A DNA stretch of 64,000 nucleotides, taken from positions 1,426,001-1,490,000 of the forward strand of contig CP099426.1 of NCBI GenBank assembly GCA_024114885.1, read 5' to 3'. The notes beneath the pieces were generated by a model. It did not search any database. It worked only from the letters and a program-made list of their open reading frames with translations, and had not been told where the DNA came from. The translations under genes and the position numbers were made by a program. Source of the DNA: Septoria linicola (taxonomy: Eukaryota > Ascomycota > Dothideomycetes > Mycosphaerellales > Mycosphaerellaceae). Positions 20,901-32,528 of the stretch are shown piece by piece; position 1 is the stretch's first letter; each line of letters opens with the position of its first letter.

Positions 20901-21844
20901 TCTTTCTTTCTACTTGTCTGGTCTGAGCGTTATGAGGGGAAGAGAGTGTTGGCATGTACAGAGGAGGAGAGAGCAGGCTGTTGTGTTGGATTGGCTGAAG
21001 AGTTGGACTTGATGCAATCACATGCATATGTAATGTTATGCATATGCACGTGCGAGGGCCAGCGGACGCATAGGACAGCACAGCACGTGGGAAGCAGGGA
21101 TGATGATGACCGTGACAGACATGACAACGAGTGCGTGGAGATATCATGACTGTGCACGCGTGCTGAGACTAAAAGGGCCCAATCGTGAGGGAATAGAGAA
21201 ACGGCCTGGTTACGAAGGTTCATGAAATAAATGCTATGTCGTCCCACAAGTCTCACAGCGATGCCTCTAAAGCGTAGCCACGACACCTTTGGCGAGCCAT
21301 TCCGCTTCTGCCGGCGTACGCGCTGTCTCTTGCGCTCCTTACAAACGAGAGACTCCCGACCACAATAGGAAACTGATGCTGACCCACGGAGACGCTATAC
21401 AGTGACAAGCCAGTGCAAGGACACAGGCCCACTTCCCATGCATCTTTCGCGCGCCGTTTCGACCTTTTCCACCGATTTTATTGGCCTTCCTTGAATGCAA
21501 TACCCCATTTGGTCGTGGATTCAACCTCATGCACAAATGAAGATGCAAGAAAGGCTTTTATGGTGCCGCCGGCTGGCGTGCTCTGATCTGCAGCGTTCCT
21601 CCCGTCCATTCATGCTGCCCCAGTGTGGTGGTCGTATCGCGCACGAGGCCTTGTCCGCTTGCGCTCGCTCTAATAGTTGTTGTTGTTGTTGTCGTCGTAC
21701 CCCTCTCCTCTTTCGATACCCAATGCAATTCGTTGTCTTCTTCATCTCTCCCGATGCTCGCGGTGTCACGCCTTCGCACTTCTCAAACCGCGACAGAGCT
21801 CTCGTGCTCCACGAAACTCGCGTTCTGGACACGACACGGTCGCC
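20901..21844. other. Convergent 3' intergenic region
   Basis: About 940 bases lie between the ends of gmf1 and ras. It includes a short TTG-rich run at about 21677-21693 and clustered CA/TG-rich sequence. None of its open frames looks like a protein. Confidence 0.5.
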
Positions 21845-22750
21845 CTACATGACCGAGCATTTCCCACAGCATCCCGCTTCTTGCTCCTGATCCACCTGAA
21901 ACTCGTCCTTGGGCTTGCTTCCCGAGCCGCCACCACCAGGATATCCCGACATGTCCTTGTTGTATTTCCTGATTTCGCGTACAATGTCGTAAAAAGCGTT
22001 TTCCACGTTGATTCGCGACTTGGCCGATGTCTCGATGAACTTGCAGCCGAATGATCGCGCTAGCTGTCTGCCCTCTGCAGTTGTGCATACAATGTCAGCC
22101 GTCTGTTTTCTAAGCTCTGCGCGCTTGTATGCAGGTACGCGATGGACGTAGATGCGCGCGCTGCCTCAAGTCGTTCTACCGTTGTTGGTTCCGCGCCACC
22201 GTCCACGATCTACGAAGGAGGGAAAATTGGATTGTGCTTACCTTCTGTGCTCACTTGTCGCTCGTGCTCCAGATCACACTTGTTGCCCACGACGATTATC
22301 GGGAAGTAGTCCTTGTCCTTGACCCGCAATATTTGTTGCTGGAATGTCACAATCTCTTCAAAGCTCTGCCGTGATGTGATGCTGTAGACCAGTAGAAAGC
22401 CCTCTCCAGTTCGCATGTACTGTTCACGCATTGCTGAGTATTCCTCCTGTCCAGCGGTATCGAGCACATCGAGGAGTGCGACCTCCTCGTCGACGATGCA
22501 TTGCTTGCGATAGGAGTCTATTGAGGTCGTGTTGTGTTAGTGTAATTTCTTTGCATTGCGAGTGTAGCGCGCCACTGCGCATCGATTGAATCGTGTTCGG
22601 CGCAGTGGGCGAGGGCGACTCGATACCTTCAATGGTTGGATCGTACTCGTCGACGAAATGCGACTGGATCAGCTGGATGGTCAAGCAGGACTTTCCCACA
22701 CCACCGCCGCCGACCACGACCAGTTTGTATTCCCGCAGGAACTGAGACAT
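21845..22750 (-). CDS. ras: Ras GTPase
   Basis: Exons 22627-22750, 22242-22517 and 21845-22074 encode a 209-residue Ras. It has P-loop GGGGVGKS (residues 14-21), effector loop YDPTIEDSYRKQ, DTAGQEEYSAMREQY, NKCDLE and ETSAKSR. After a Gly/Ser-rich hypervariable region it ends CCGKCSVM, with a CAAX box for prenylation and nearby cysteines for palmitoylation. It signals from membranes to cAMP/MAPK control of growth and morphogenesis. Two of its introns, 109 and 167 bases, are longer than most others here. Glycines and glutamine at the activating positions are wild type. The stop is TAG, which shows that TAG terminates normally in this genome. Confidence 0.96.
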
Positions 22751-22844
22751 GACTGTCAGTAGGCTTTTCGGGCTGCACGGCTCGGCGATGCAATGGTGAG
22801 AGCACAAGAGCACTGCGCGCGAGAGTCGGAGGTGCTGTGTTGTG

Positions 22845-22868
22845 GTGTGCGTGTGCGTGTGTCTGTGA
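22845..22868. repeat. GT-rich microsatellite in the ras leader
   Basis: An imperfect GTGTGC/GTGTGT tract lies about 95-120 bases upstream of the ras ATG, in the probable 5' leader or core promoter. Confidence 0.6.
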
Positions 22869-22869
22869 G

Positions 22870-25800
22870 ATGTGCTGATGTGAAGAGGAGGTGGTAGTAG
22901 TGCAGCGCAATGCAATGCAATGCAGGTCGGAGAATACTAGACGAGACTCAGGAAGAGGTGACTTAGCGTACTTTGGATGCCATCGCGGAGAAGGTGCGAA
23001 TGAAGGGCCTTCCTTGCCTGCTGCTGTGCTGCTATGACCTCGCTGACTCTAGTCTATGCAGCCACGGGAATTGAGTCGCGGGAAGCCGGTACCGTCGACG
23101 ATGATAGTTTATGGCAGATGGCGAGGGCGTAACCACACCCGGAAGCTGCAATGTGATGACAGATCGGCGACGCGAATCTCCCTTTTAATGCGCTTCTAGC
23201 CTTTCTCTGTCCGTCTCGATGCAATAATGAGCGCCAACAACAATATCACCACCACGAGATGGGTGAGTGGCAGGTGCAATGCAGCGAGAGAACAACAGCA
23301 GAACAGCACATCGGAGAGGAATGTACAACACAGACACCCGCCAATCCGCCCAGGAACTGATCTGAACTCGTCCGAGCGCTGTCCTGGCCTTCTAGCGCCT
23401 CCAAGACTCCACTATCTCATGTTCCCGCTGCCAATCAATCCTGTTCGCTGTTGAGCACTGTTCTTTTGCTTGACCGCACGCCCTCCTCCCCTTTTGTTCT
23501 CATCAGTCCTCACTACCGAGCCATATTGCGCTCTATCAGCTTCTTCATCGCCGAGCACGTGAACAACATGCTGGCTCTTCACAAGCATTCGCCGCAGCAT
23601 GTCGGATCGTGACCACACAACCAAGCCCACTTCTGCACAGAACCATGGCAACTCGTGCAGACGTACATGCACGTCAACGCTACCACAGTGAGACCCCGTT
23701 TGACTTCGTGCTTGACCGCTCTAGGCAAACAGCCTCCACTGTTCCAGAAGAGCCATGATCGACAGAGCCATTCGGCTTGTAGTTACCACGAAAGTCACCT
23801 TCCGCGTGCATGTGCAGGATGGGAAAGCTCTCTCGTTCGCACCAAATCGTGTGCGAAGTCGTTGATAGTCCTATGCCAGTGTGCTGCGGCTGGTTACAGA
23901 GGGCTGCCCCGACCAATCGCATATCTCAAACAGCTAATATGCACGACACTGCCCACAAATGGCGAGATACCAATGCCCGGTCATGACCGCACATGAGAAT
24001 AATGCCATGCTATAGCTGCTCGTCGGCTCTTATACCGCTGCCGGCCGACGTGGAGGGGGCAGCATATCTGAGGGAGGTGGGCAATGTGGCCCGCTGATCG
24101 GTGCACAGAAGCCTGTCTGACTCGTGCAGCCGAGCTTCAGAGTCCAAACGCCAAAAGACCGCCTCGCATTTTCTGCTCCGCTGCGAACACCGAGAGCTAG
24201 ACTCACCACCACGCCTAGCATGCACCAGCAATGTTAATCAACAGCAATGCGATAACCTGAGGTTCGCACTCTGATATCAGCTGACAAGCGTCCGCTGTGA
24301 GGCTGCCCAACACCACTTCCACCTACCCATGCCAAACCATCTCACTATGCGGCCATAGCTTCCATAGCGCCCACGGCTGCAAGTCGGATCACGGACCGTC
24401 TTCAATATACACCACATGGTTCCCTGCAGCCGAACAGAATGCATGCAAATGAACTACAGGAGCCGGCATAGCCAAAGTCGCCAAAATGCAACATGGCTTG
24501 CGTTGGTCCTTCTCGCTTATCCAACAACACGACAGCACCCCATCCGCTATCGGATCTCCCTGCACAGTTGGCTTGGTTGGTTCCACGACACGAGTGCGAG
24601 AAGGTGTAGATGGATGTGGTCCTAGTGGACAGCGCAGAGGGGTACAGCATGACAGCTCGAGACAGCTGCACCGTTGGCTGGCCATGGTAAGCCTCTGGTC
24701 GTGACCTGCGAACGTTGTCGGCCATGATGTGCACATCAGCATGTTCACTATTGCCACTCTCGCTATTTGAATCAAGACGGCATTAAGCAGTGACGTGCGC
24801 GTAATTGGACAATCTGGAAGGCCATCACCACTAATTGACACTGCCACCATCCTTAGCACGACCACTACCCTGCCTGCAGCAACTAGCAATAAAGAAGATT
24901 ATGAACATTTAGCTGTGTTGTCACGACTGGCGCGGTCAGCTGGCAGAGAAGCCGCGGTAGTTCACAATACACAACCAGATCAACGACATGGGTTCGTTGC
25001 ACCTCATACATGTGCGCCGGAGAAAGATTCCGATTTCCATATTATCGCTGAAGGCTATTTTGACCGCAATGCTCTTGCTTTGGCAGTACACTGCTCCGAC
25101 CCGTTGGCTCGCTGCAGAGCCTCACCTCGAAGCGATGCTGAGGTTTTTATCTGGGATTTGGGCGCAACCTACCCATGAAACATGCCGGTCATGGCAGAGC
25201 AGTGCACATGACGTGAGGCAAGATGCACAGCTCCTGCGTAGGCAGACATTCAAGTCCGCCTGAGGATTTTGATTCGGTCATTATCTGGCCCGGTCACATG
25301 TCTACTCGGCTGTCTTACCGCATGGACCATTGGAAAAGGCACCATCATCTGCATACCATGAGATGCATAGAGTTGTCCTGAGCAGTCGCGAGAAAGTGCA
25401 AATGTCTGCTACTCGACATGCGCACACTGCTTAGATGCGCTACAAGTCGTGCGCCTCCTGCAGAACTCGTTAGGTATGTGCGAAGGTAACGTAGGCTTAT
25501 TCTCCTGATTGTGTTTCTGGCCCGACCAGTCACACATGCAAGACAATAGCTTCTAAGATTCTCCTGATCAACTGAGCCTCCCGATAGCATGCTACGCATC
25601 GAAAACCGTGCCTCATAGTCAGAAACGTGAAGAGCCTGAAAACCCTCGACAGCGAGCGACCATTGTAGGCGCTAACATGTCAGAGGACCGATGGACCCAA
25701 CAAGGTCTTTTAGAAGCCCCAGCCGGCTACTACGAAGTTCGCAGTGACCGATATGTTGCTGTGTGTGTCTTCACAAAACCGGCGAAAGATGCAGTCAACA

Positions 25801-26040
25801 CCGGCTAGACGCTAATGGTTCACTAATCAACCCGACGCCGTCACAGAACTTCCACAACATTCCTCCGACCATGTACTAAGCACAGCATTGGAAAGAATCA
25901 TGTTTACTATTCACAATAGGCGTAGATATACAAACATGGGTGCTGCAGTCTCACATGAGGCTCAGCACGACTATTCTGCCCGGCAAACACACCTGATACA
26001 ACACCAATCTCACCAGGCTATCACAAACCGTGCAGTATCA
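22870..26040. other. Gene-poor region of about 3.2 kb
   Basis: The left end is the ras promoter. The rest contains many short overlapping open frames but none with a recognisable domain, codon pattern or splice structure. I see no transposon ends, long repeats or tRNA. A small frame at 25680-25808 (MSEDRWTQQGLLEAPAGYYE onward) is the most protein-like but is unsupported. Confidence 0.45.
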
Positions 26041-27109
26041 TGGCCACCATGAAGGCTCTTATAGCTGACCGCAGCCTTCTCACGCGGATCCCGAACATGC
26101 TCCTAAGCAAATCCCTTACTGTTGGTGTTGTGATCCGGGACGTACCCAGACCAAAGATTTCCGCCACCGAGATCCTCATCAAAGTCAACGCCACCGCTCT
26201 GAATCCGATCGATGCGAAGTTCATCGACTTCATCGCTCCAGCTGGCAGTAAGCTAGGTTGCGACTTCGCTGGCGTGGTCGCAGAAGCGGGAAGCACAGCA
26301 TCAAAGACCTGGAAAGTCGGCGATCGAGTAGCTGGATTCTGTCAAGGTGGCGTCGACACCGAGTACGGCTCGTTTGCGGAATATGTCAAAGCAGAGCAAG
26401 ATCTTGTGTGGAGGATCCCAGAAACTACCGGCGACACAGACGCTTCACCTACGGTGTTGCCGCTGCGACAGCAATGCAGGCGCTTCACCACAATCTTTCG
26501 ATCCCATAGCCTGGTACTACAAAGGGAAGCAAGACTCCCATCTTGATCTACGCCGGATCAACTGCTGTCGGCCTTTTCGCGATCCAGCTCGCAAAAAACG
26601 CCGGGTGCACAGTCATCACAACCTGCTCGCCGCACTCCTTTGATCTGGTAGAGTCCTACGGCGCAGACGCCGCTTACAACTACTGCGAGTCGAACGCAGT
26701 CGAAGAGATCCGCAAAGCTTTCCCAAACATCACTAAAGCTCTAGATTGCATCTCTGAAGGCAACTCGACGGACTTCGCCGCTCGCGTGATCGGAGCGAAT
26801 GGTGGCACAGTCATCACTCTACTCGACATCAAAGCCAAGGTTTCTGGAGTCGAGGTAAAGATGATCATGTCTTTTCAAATGCTTGGGAAAGCGTTTGCTT
26901 GGCTGCCGCCCATTGGGCCTAAATTCGATGCATCGCCTTCAGATCGCGAAGCCCTCGTGCGATTCTACGCGGATCTGCCCCAGCGATTACCTGCTTTCCA
27001 GGCGCCACCGGTCACAGTGCTCGCGGGAGGATTCGATGCGGTGCTCGAAGGACTACAGAAGATTCGAGCGGGGAAAGTGTCTGGCACAAAACTCGTTGTC
27101 ACATATTGA
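26041..27109 (+). pseudogene. Zinc-type alcohol dehydrogenase/trans-enoyl reductase-like, disabled by frameshift and TAG
   Basis: The gene encodes a medium-chain reductase of the fungal enoyl-reductase/ToxD-like group. The N-terminal GroES-like part is intact (NATALNPIDAKFIDFIAPAG, LGCDFAGVVAEAGS, GDRVAGFCQGGVDTEYGSF). One base is missing at about 26442-26444, between GDTDA and FTYGVAAATAMQALHH. An in-frame TAG follows at 26507-26509 in LSIP-stop-PGTTKGSK, where the family has LPWP, so the lost residue is tryptophan. The Rossmann part then runs cleanly (PILIYAGSTAVGLFAIQLAK through KVSGTKLVVTY, stop 27109). It is convergent with the broken SDR gene, only about 20 bases away. The frameshift means it cannot be rescued by editing alone. 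Confidence 0.85.
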
Positions 27110-27130
27110 GATACACCATAACACTAGGTC

Positions 27131-27949
27131 CTATGGCTCCAGCACCAAATCTGCTCCCCATTGCTCCTCCTCCCGCTCGTAGAACTGCACGATCTCCTTC
27201 GCAATGTTGTTCGGATTCAAATTCTTCTCTTGCACGCTAACGCTGCCTGCAATTTTGACACATCCGATGTGAATTCTTTCACCAAAAGCGATTTTCAGCG
27301 CGTGCACAACATTCTGCTGGCTTGCTTGGTAGCCGACAGAGACAGGAGAAAGGGCAGTGGCTGTTCAGGCAGATGACTGGAAGTGACGATGAAGCTTGGT
27401 CTTGGGCGCGATGCTTCGAGGAGTTCCGGAAGTGCCCATTGAGCTGTGATGTAGAGCGCAAGTGTCGAGACCTGGAAGCAGAGAAGGGCATCGAGTCAGA
27501 ATTGATTGATTCGAGGGTGGCCTTCGGTCACTTACGCGGAAGTCTTCTTCGATCTCCTCGACTGTAGTAGTCAATACATCACTTGGCTTGATCCAAGCAG
27601 CGTTGAAGAACACTGTGGAGACTTCGCCGAGCTTTTCGATAGCTTGAAGGGAGGCACGAAGGTGGTCGAAGTTGGCTAGATCGGTAGGCAACGCAGTGAC
27701 TCCGACCTCTCGGCCGATCTGAGATAGGAACATCAGCACTTTGTACTAGCCAGGTCGATGATGTGTTTCTCTGCTTTGCATGGCACGAACCTCCTGAGCA
27801 GCTTCTTCGACTTGACGCTTCTCCTGCTCCAGCCTCTGAGCATTACGTGCAAGCAGCACGATCTTGCTGAAGTGCTTCTGTGCGAACAGTCTTGCAGTAG
27901 CAATGCCGATACCTGGGCCGCATCAGAAGACTACGAGGACAGGTGCCAT
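27131..27949 (-). pseudogene. Short-chain dehydrogenase/reductase-like, disabled by TGA and frameshift
   Basis: Likely exons are 27791-27949, 27536-27718 and 27131-27471. The protein matches the fungal NAD-dependent SDR group that begins MAPVLVVFGAGPGIG. Here MAPVLVVF is followed by TGA at 27923-27925 in place of a glycine codon of the nucleotide-binding loop, then CGPGIGIATARLFAQKHF. Downstream features include VTALPTDLANFDHL, VFFNAAWIKPSDV and FIVTSSHLPEQPLP. A one-base loss at about 27318 separates ATKQAS from QNVVHALKIAFGERIHIG. The C-terminus then ends ...EEEQWGADLVLEP and TAG. Both defects are independent single-base changes. Loss of the glycine-rich loop would abolish cofactor binding. 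Confidence 0.8.
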
Positions 27950-29830
27950 GGCTTCTAAGAAGAGATGAAAGCTCTGCGAATGCAAGTGATGAGAGTGGGA
28001 AACTTGAGAAAGGATGGAGATTCACACTTGCCATGGGCACCACTGCTTCTTATGTGTTGTCTGGCAGTCAGCTTGCATGGCATGATGCCGTGGCCGCTTG
28101 ACGTGCGGGATCGCGGATGTGGCTCAACTGAACATATGTTCGATGCATTTCCTAATTGGGCAAGAGGTGGTCTTGCAGCTAGGATTGGCTGAAGGGTGAC
28201 ACAGCAAGTTGATGATTGGACAAACACGTCTTCCAGATGTGGGACACGTAGCTATCGTCTTGAGCATGTCATATGAGAAATCACATCAGGACGCGATGCT
28301 TGCAATGCTTTCGTTTCGAAAGCGATGTCGTGGCTATTGTGATTGAATGTAGCTTCGTTCGCCTGCTGAGCGTCTGTCGCGGCTCGCTGTCTTCCAGCGA
28401 GAACATCAGCCTCCCAGCGTGGGTCGTGTAGGATCGGCATTGAGGTTCTGAAAGCATTGAAGGAGCAGAAATTGTCGTGGTCTGATTGCAGTGATTTTCC
28501 ACAGTCCATGTTTTACAGTTTGACTCGTGTTCAAAAGTCCTGGTCTCGGTCTCCTGCCCATCAATTTTCATCTGGCACGAATCTGAAATATGCACAGAGC
28601 AGACAGTCGGCGGACCATTGAGAGGCCTGAGTCGTTATGCAGATAATATCATTCCGCGGCCCACGATAGGGCGCATTCCGAGCGCTTTCCTCGTTACAGA
28701 AAACGAGCCTCATGCGAAGAAGAATCAGCTCAAATGTCTATGCTTCAGCGATTGCCTGGCAAATTTGGAGCCGTCTGAGGCTCTAGCATGTCCATACTTC
28801 GCACGAGGTCGAAGATGAGCAAGTACTTTCTGATAGAGGCGATGTGGCAGTCTGCCGAGCTGGTCGTGCGCCTCGCCTTCTAGATGTTCAAGAGGGCTGA
28901 CTACCACCAAGGTCGGAGCACTGCGAGATCTGACCTGCATAATCGCGAGTTCCCACACACGATCGAGCCTGACTTAGAGCTCGAAGGTACAGGAGCGATT
29001 GCCGCCTTGCATCTTCGTTCTTATTGACCTCTATTTGGTTGGGTTTATATATCGAGATCGCAGGCACTTTTACTCCAATCCCCGCATCTTTCTTCACTGC
29101 TCTCAAGACGCGGGATGACCATATGAAGCCAAGGCACTCCGGAGCAGCGCCGATACACTCTACAATATGTTCACTGGAAATGTTCTGGCATCCAGCTCAC
29201 ATCCGGCACAATTTGACAAATTGGAGCAGCTTCCGAGGTCCATTGCCACGAATTCAGGCTAGATTGCTCTAGAATGGTCGAATGGGCAAGACCAAGCACC
29301 GTCCTCGTCAGGTGACATCGCGGCGAATAGGACGACGAGATGAGACGAGCGCCGTGGCAGCACGTATGCAAAGCACGCAACAATTCCGATATGTGGCTAT
29401 GTTTATGCGCCAACATGTTCCCTTCTTCCGGATCTATGGGATCTCTTGTGGCGGGTCCAAGGCATACTGCTTTTGTATTGGTGCACCCCAAGATCACCCC
29501 AGATCCCCGCGTATTCTGGCCAATCATTACCACAACCAGCGTTTGAGATGACGACGGCGTCGAGCTCTATGTGGAGCCTCATGTGCAGAACATCGCTTGA
29601 CCTTCCGACGTTCTGCGAGATGTGGACTCCGATTCGGTCTCAGACACGTCTCGAAGCCCCATGAGCCGCATTGCCCCTCATCGCGGTAGCATTGATGAGC
29701 AGTATATGGGCCAGAGAAATCCCTCCGTCCCATTCAGTAGCAAACTGTTGTGTTTCTCATTGCCATCATTAAGCGTAAACTAGACATATCCCAAAACCTT
29801 TCCATTCGAACGAAACATTCGCCGTACAAG
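27950..29830. other. Intergenic region of about 1.9 kb
   Basis: Short frames on both strands (for example 29171-29533 minus, about 120 codons) carry no recognisable motif. I see no mobile-element ends. Part of this must serve as promoter for the monooxygenase at 29831. Confidence 0.45.
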
Positions 29831-31580
29831 ATGGGTTCGGTTCCGGAAGAGAAGATTCCATACGTGGACGTCCTGCTCGTAGGAGCCGGATTTGCATCTT
29901 TCACGTTGTTGAACAGACTGCGAAAGCTGGGGCTTTCCGTTGAGATTTATGAGAAGGGAGCCGCAAGCGGTGGTATCTGGTGTAAGTGCGCGCTGAACCA
30001 AGGAATGTGCAGCAGCGACTGATATCACGATAGATTGGAACTGCTACCCCGGTGCTCGGGTCGATTCAGATACCCCCATCTATCAGCTGTTCGACAAGGA
30101 GCTTTGGGAGGATTTCACATACAAGCAGCGCTACCCAGAGTGGACGGAGCTCCGCCGTTATTTCCAGCACGTCGACAAGAAGTGGAACGTGAGCGCGCAC
30201 ACCACTTACAACAAGAACGTTGACACCGCCACATTCGACACGAAGACAAACCTCTGGACGATTGAGACATCAGACGAGACGAAGATTCAGGCACGATGGT
30301 TCATGCCATGCATTGGATTCGCATCGAAGCATTATTCGCCACCATTCCCAGGTCTCAGCAACTTCAAGGGTGAGGTCTACCACACAGCCAAGTGGCCACA
30401 GCACGGTGTCAACTTCCGTGGCAAGCGCGTTGCAGTTGTTGGCACAGGTGCATCTGGCATTCAGACAGTGCAGGAGCTTAGCCCAAAGGTCAAGGAGATG
30501 ACCGTATACATCCGAACGCCAAACATGTGCCTGCCAATGAACCAGAGAGATCTTGACCCCGAAGAAGAGCAGAGGAAGAAGGACGATGGAACATACGAAA
30601 AGGCGATCAACGATACTCGCTCCACGTTCTCTGGCTTCACATACGACTTCGTGGACAAGAAGACTTTTGATGATACACCAGAAGACCGCGAGAAGTTCTA
30701 CCACAAGCTCATGGTCGAGGAGGGTGGCTTCAGATACTGGCTCAACAATTACAATGACCTCTTGTTCGATGACAAGGCTAACGACGAGGCATACACCTTT
30801 TGGCGCAAGCAAGTCTTGTCACGCGTTAAGAATCCCGAAAAGCAGAAGATCCTGGCGCCAAAGAAGAAGCCTCACCCATGGGGAACCAAGCGTCCTTCTC
30901 TCGAGCAGTGTTTCTACGAGGTTGTGGACAAGGACCACGTTGAGATCATCGACATCAACGAGAACCCGATTGAGAAGGTTGAGGCTGAGGGTCTCGTGAC
31001 TCCAAAGGGCCTCAAGGAGATCGATGTGCTGATTCTTGCCACTGGGTTCGACTCTGTAACCGGCTCTCTCGCACAGCTGAACATCCGCGACGTCAATGAT
31101 GAGACGATTGCAGACCACTGGAAGGATGGCACAAAGACCTCGATGGGCATTTCCATCCCAGGCTTTCCTAACATGTTCTTCCTTTACGGCCCACAGGCAC
31201 CCACCGCCTTCTCCAACGGCCCTAGCTGCACACAGTTCCAAGCCGAGTTCGTGGAAGCTGCCATGAAGAAGATCTTGGCAGATGGTATTACCAGGTTTGA
31301 GGCTACCCCAGAGGCCGAGGCTGACTGGTGTAAGCGAATGTAAGTTGTATCTTTACTGTTCCCATGTGACCCCAGACTAACACAACCTCACAGGAACGAG
31401 AAGTGGGATGTCACACTCTTCCCAATGGCGAAGTCCTGGTACTCGGGTGCCAACATCCCCGGCAAGAAGGTTGAGCCACTTAACTGGGCCGGTGGAATGG
31501 TCGAGTACACCGAGTCGCTGCACAAGAGTTTGGAGAACGACTACCAGGGCTGGAAGGTCGAGAAGGGACAGAAGGCTTAA
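29831..31580 (+). CDS. FAD-dependent Baeyer-Villiger-type monooxygenase
   Basis: Exons 29831-29981, 30034-31339 and 31394-31580 encode 547 residues. The N-terminal FAD Rossmann motif is LLVGAGFASFTLLNRL. It is followed across the first splice by SGGIWYWNCYPGARVDSDTP, the usual flavin-contact block. The fingerprint FKGEVYHTAKWP matches the Baeyer-Villiger FxGxxxHTxxWP signature, followed by a second, NADPH-type motif VAVVGTGASGIQ. ILATGFDSVTGSL and the C-terminal substrate-lid region complete it. It should insert oxygen next to a ketone, or oxidise a related soft nucleophile. Substrate and pathway are unknown, and the neighbouring reductase and SDR genes are broken, so any former pathway here may be lost. 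Confidence 0.9.
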
Positions 31581-32528
31581 ATGCTTCTGTGTAATTGTGA
31601 CGACCGCGCCATGTACAGTTCGGGTCAGGGCATTTGATGACTGGGCTAGAAATTACTAGACAGCCTAGAAGTATACCCATTCATAGCTTTTCATGTATTG
31701 ATGACTTCAATGAGTATGTGCTGCTTAGTTCCCAGACCCAGACATGGTTCACAACAGACCTGCGTTACTGAAACCAGCAGCCAGCCTCGATCCATCTCAG
31801 CGTGCCTGCGCTATTCTGACTTCCATTCACGCAAATCCCGTCCAGACCACTGATGCCATCAGTCACCTGCTCCGTCTTCACTCCATTCTCCGCCCAAGTG
31901 GAACACGACTCGCAAGTTTCCGTCATGTAACCAGGTTGAAGTTGTGTTTGACTCCAGCCGACGCCTGTCAAGCTAGGTTGGCATGCTTCTCGCAGTACTT
32001 TAAGCCGCCTGGTGCTGTGCATTTGATCACTTTGCCGTGTGCTTTGTGGCCGTCATAAGCGCAGATGGACGGGTGCCCAGGGTAATGAATCTCATATATC
32101 AGGCAGTGGGCATTTGGGCCGCAGTTCTTGCACATCTTGGCGGTTGCGGAGCTTGACAGTATTAGCATGGGCATTCAAAGGGTCTATGGAGCCGATGGTC
32201 ATAACATACTTCTGCTGATGAGCGGAGTCTCCTTGAACGATGATGTCCGTATGCTGAGCTTGGAGCCGTCTTGGGAATTTCCCAAATTGTGATGTTCGAC
32301 CACTGATTATCTTGACGGATTCCTGTGCCTGTCACTTATATAGGCACAAGGCTCTATCATAGTTCGTGCTATGTTCGTGCTGTTTGTGTGTCTCACACAC
32401 ATGTCGCCCGCAGGGTGAGACGAAGTGTCCGCAATGAGCAAGACTGACGCCACGTCTCGATTGACTGCTCGCGGTCTTTGCTTCCTGTTCGATGATGTAT
32501 GGATAGCGATGCAGCGCATAGAGACACA
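31581..32528. other. Intergenic region with an unassigned cysteine-rich frame
   Basis: This lies between the ends of the monooxygenase and BCD1 genes, which converge. A minus-strand frame at 31968-32174, with CKNCGPNAHC and YCEKHANLA, is cysteine-rich. A second, overlapping frame at 31765-32022 is also cysteine-rich. I could not join them with consensus splicing. Confidence 0.4.
31968..32174 (-). CDS. Possible small cysteine-rich protein (tentative)
   Basis: The frame is 68 residues with seven cysteines, in the order CKNCGPNAHC, YPGHPSICAYDGH, VIKCTAPGG and YCEKH. It starts MPMLILSSSATA, which is a weak signal peptide at best. A downstream frame in another phase continues with more cysteines (ETCESCSTW, DGICVNGS, AGCWFQ), suggesting either a second exon I could not define or a frameshift. 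I do not recognise the family. Confidence 0.25.
   Translation of the reverse strand: MPMLILSSSATAKMCKNCGPNAHCLIYEIHYPGHPSICAYDGHKAHGKVIKCTAPGGLKYCEKHANLA

Noticed and set aside
22870..26040. Transposon or repeat island in the gene-poor stretch
   Set aside because: No terminal repeats, transposase/reverse-transcriptase motifs or strong AT shift could be seen by eye.
16679..26509. Reassignment of UAG to tryptophan
   Set aside because: TAG ends several intact genes at the family-expected C-terminus (ras after CSVM, D-amino-acid oxidase after AKL, tvp15 after GAEQV), so it works as a stop here.
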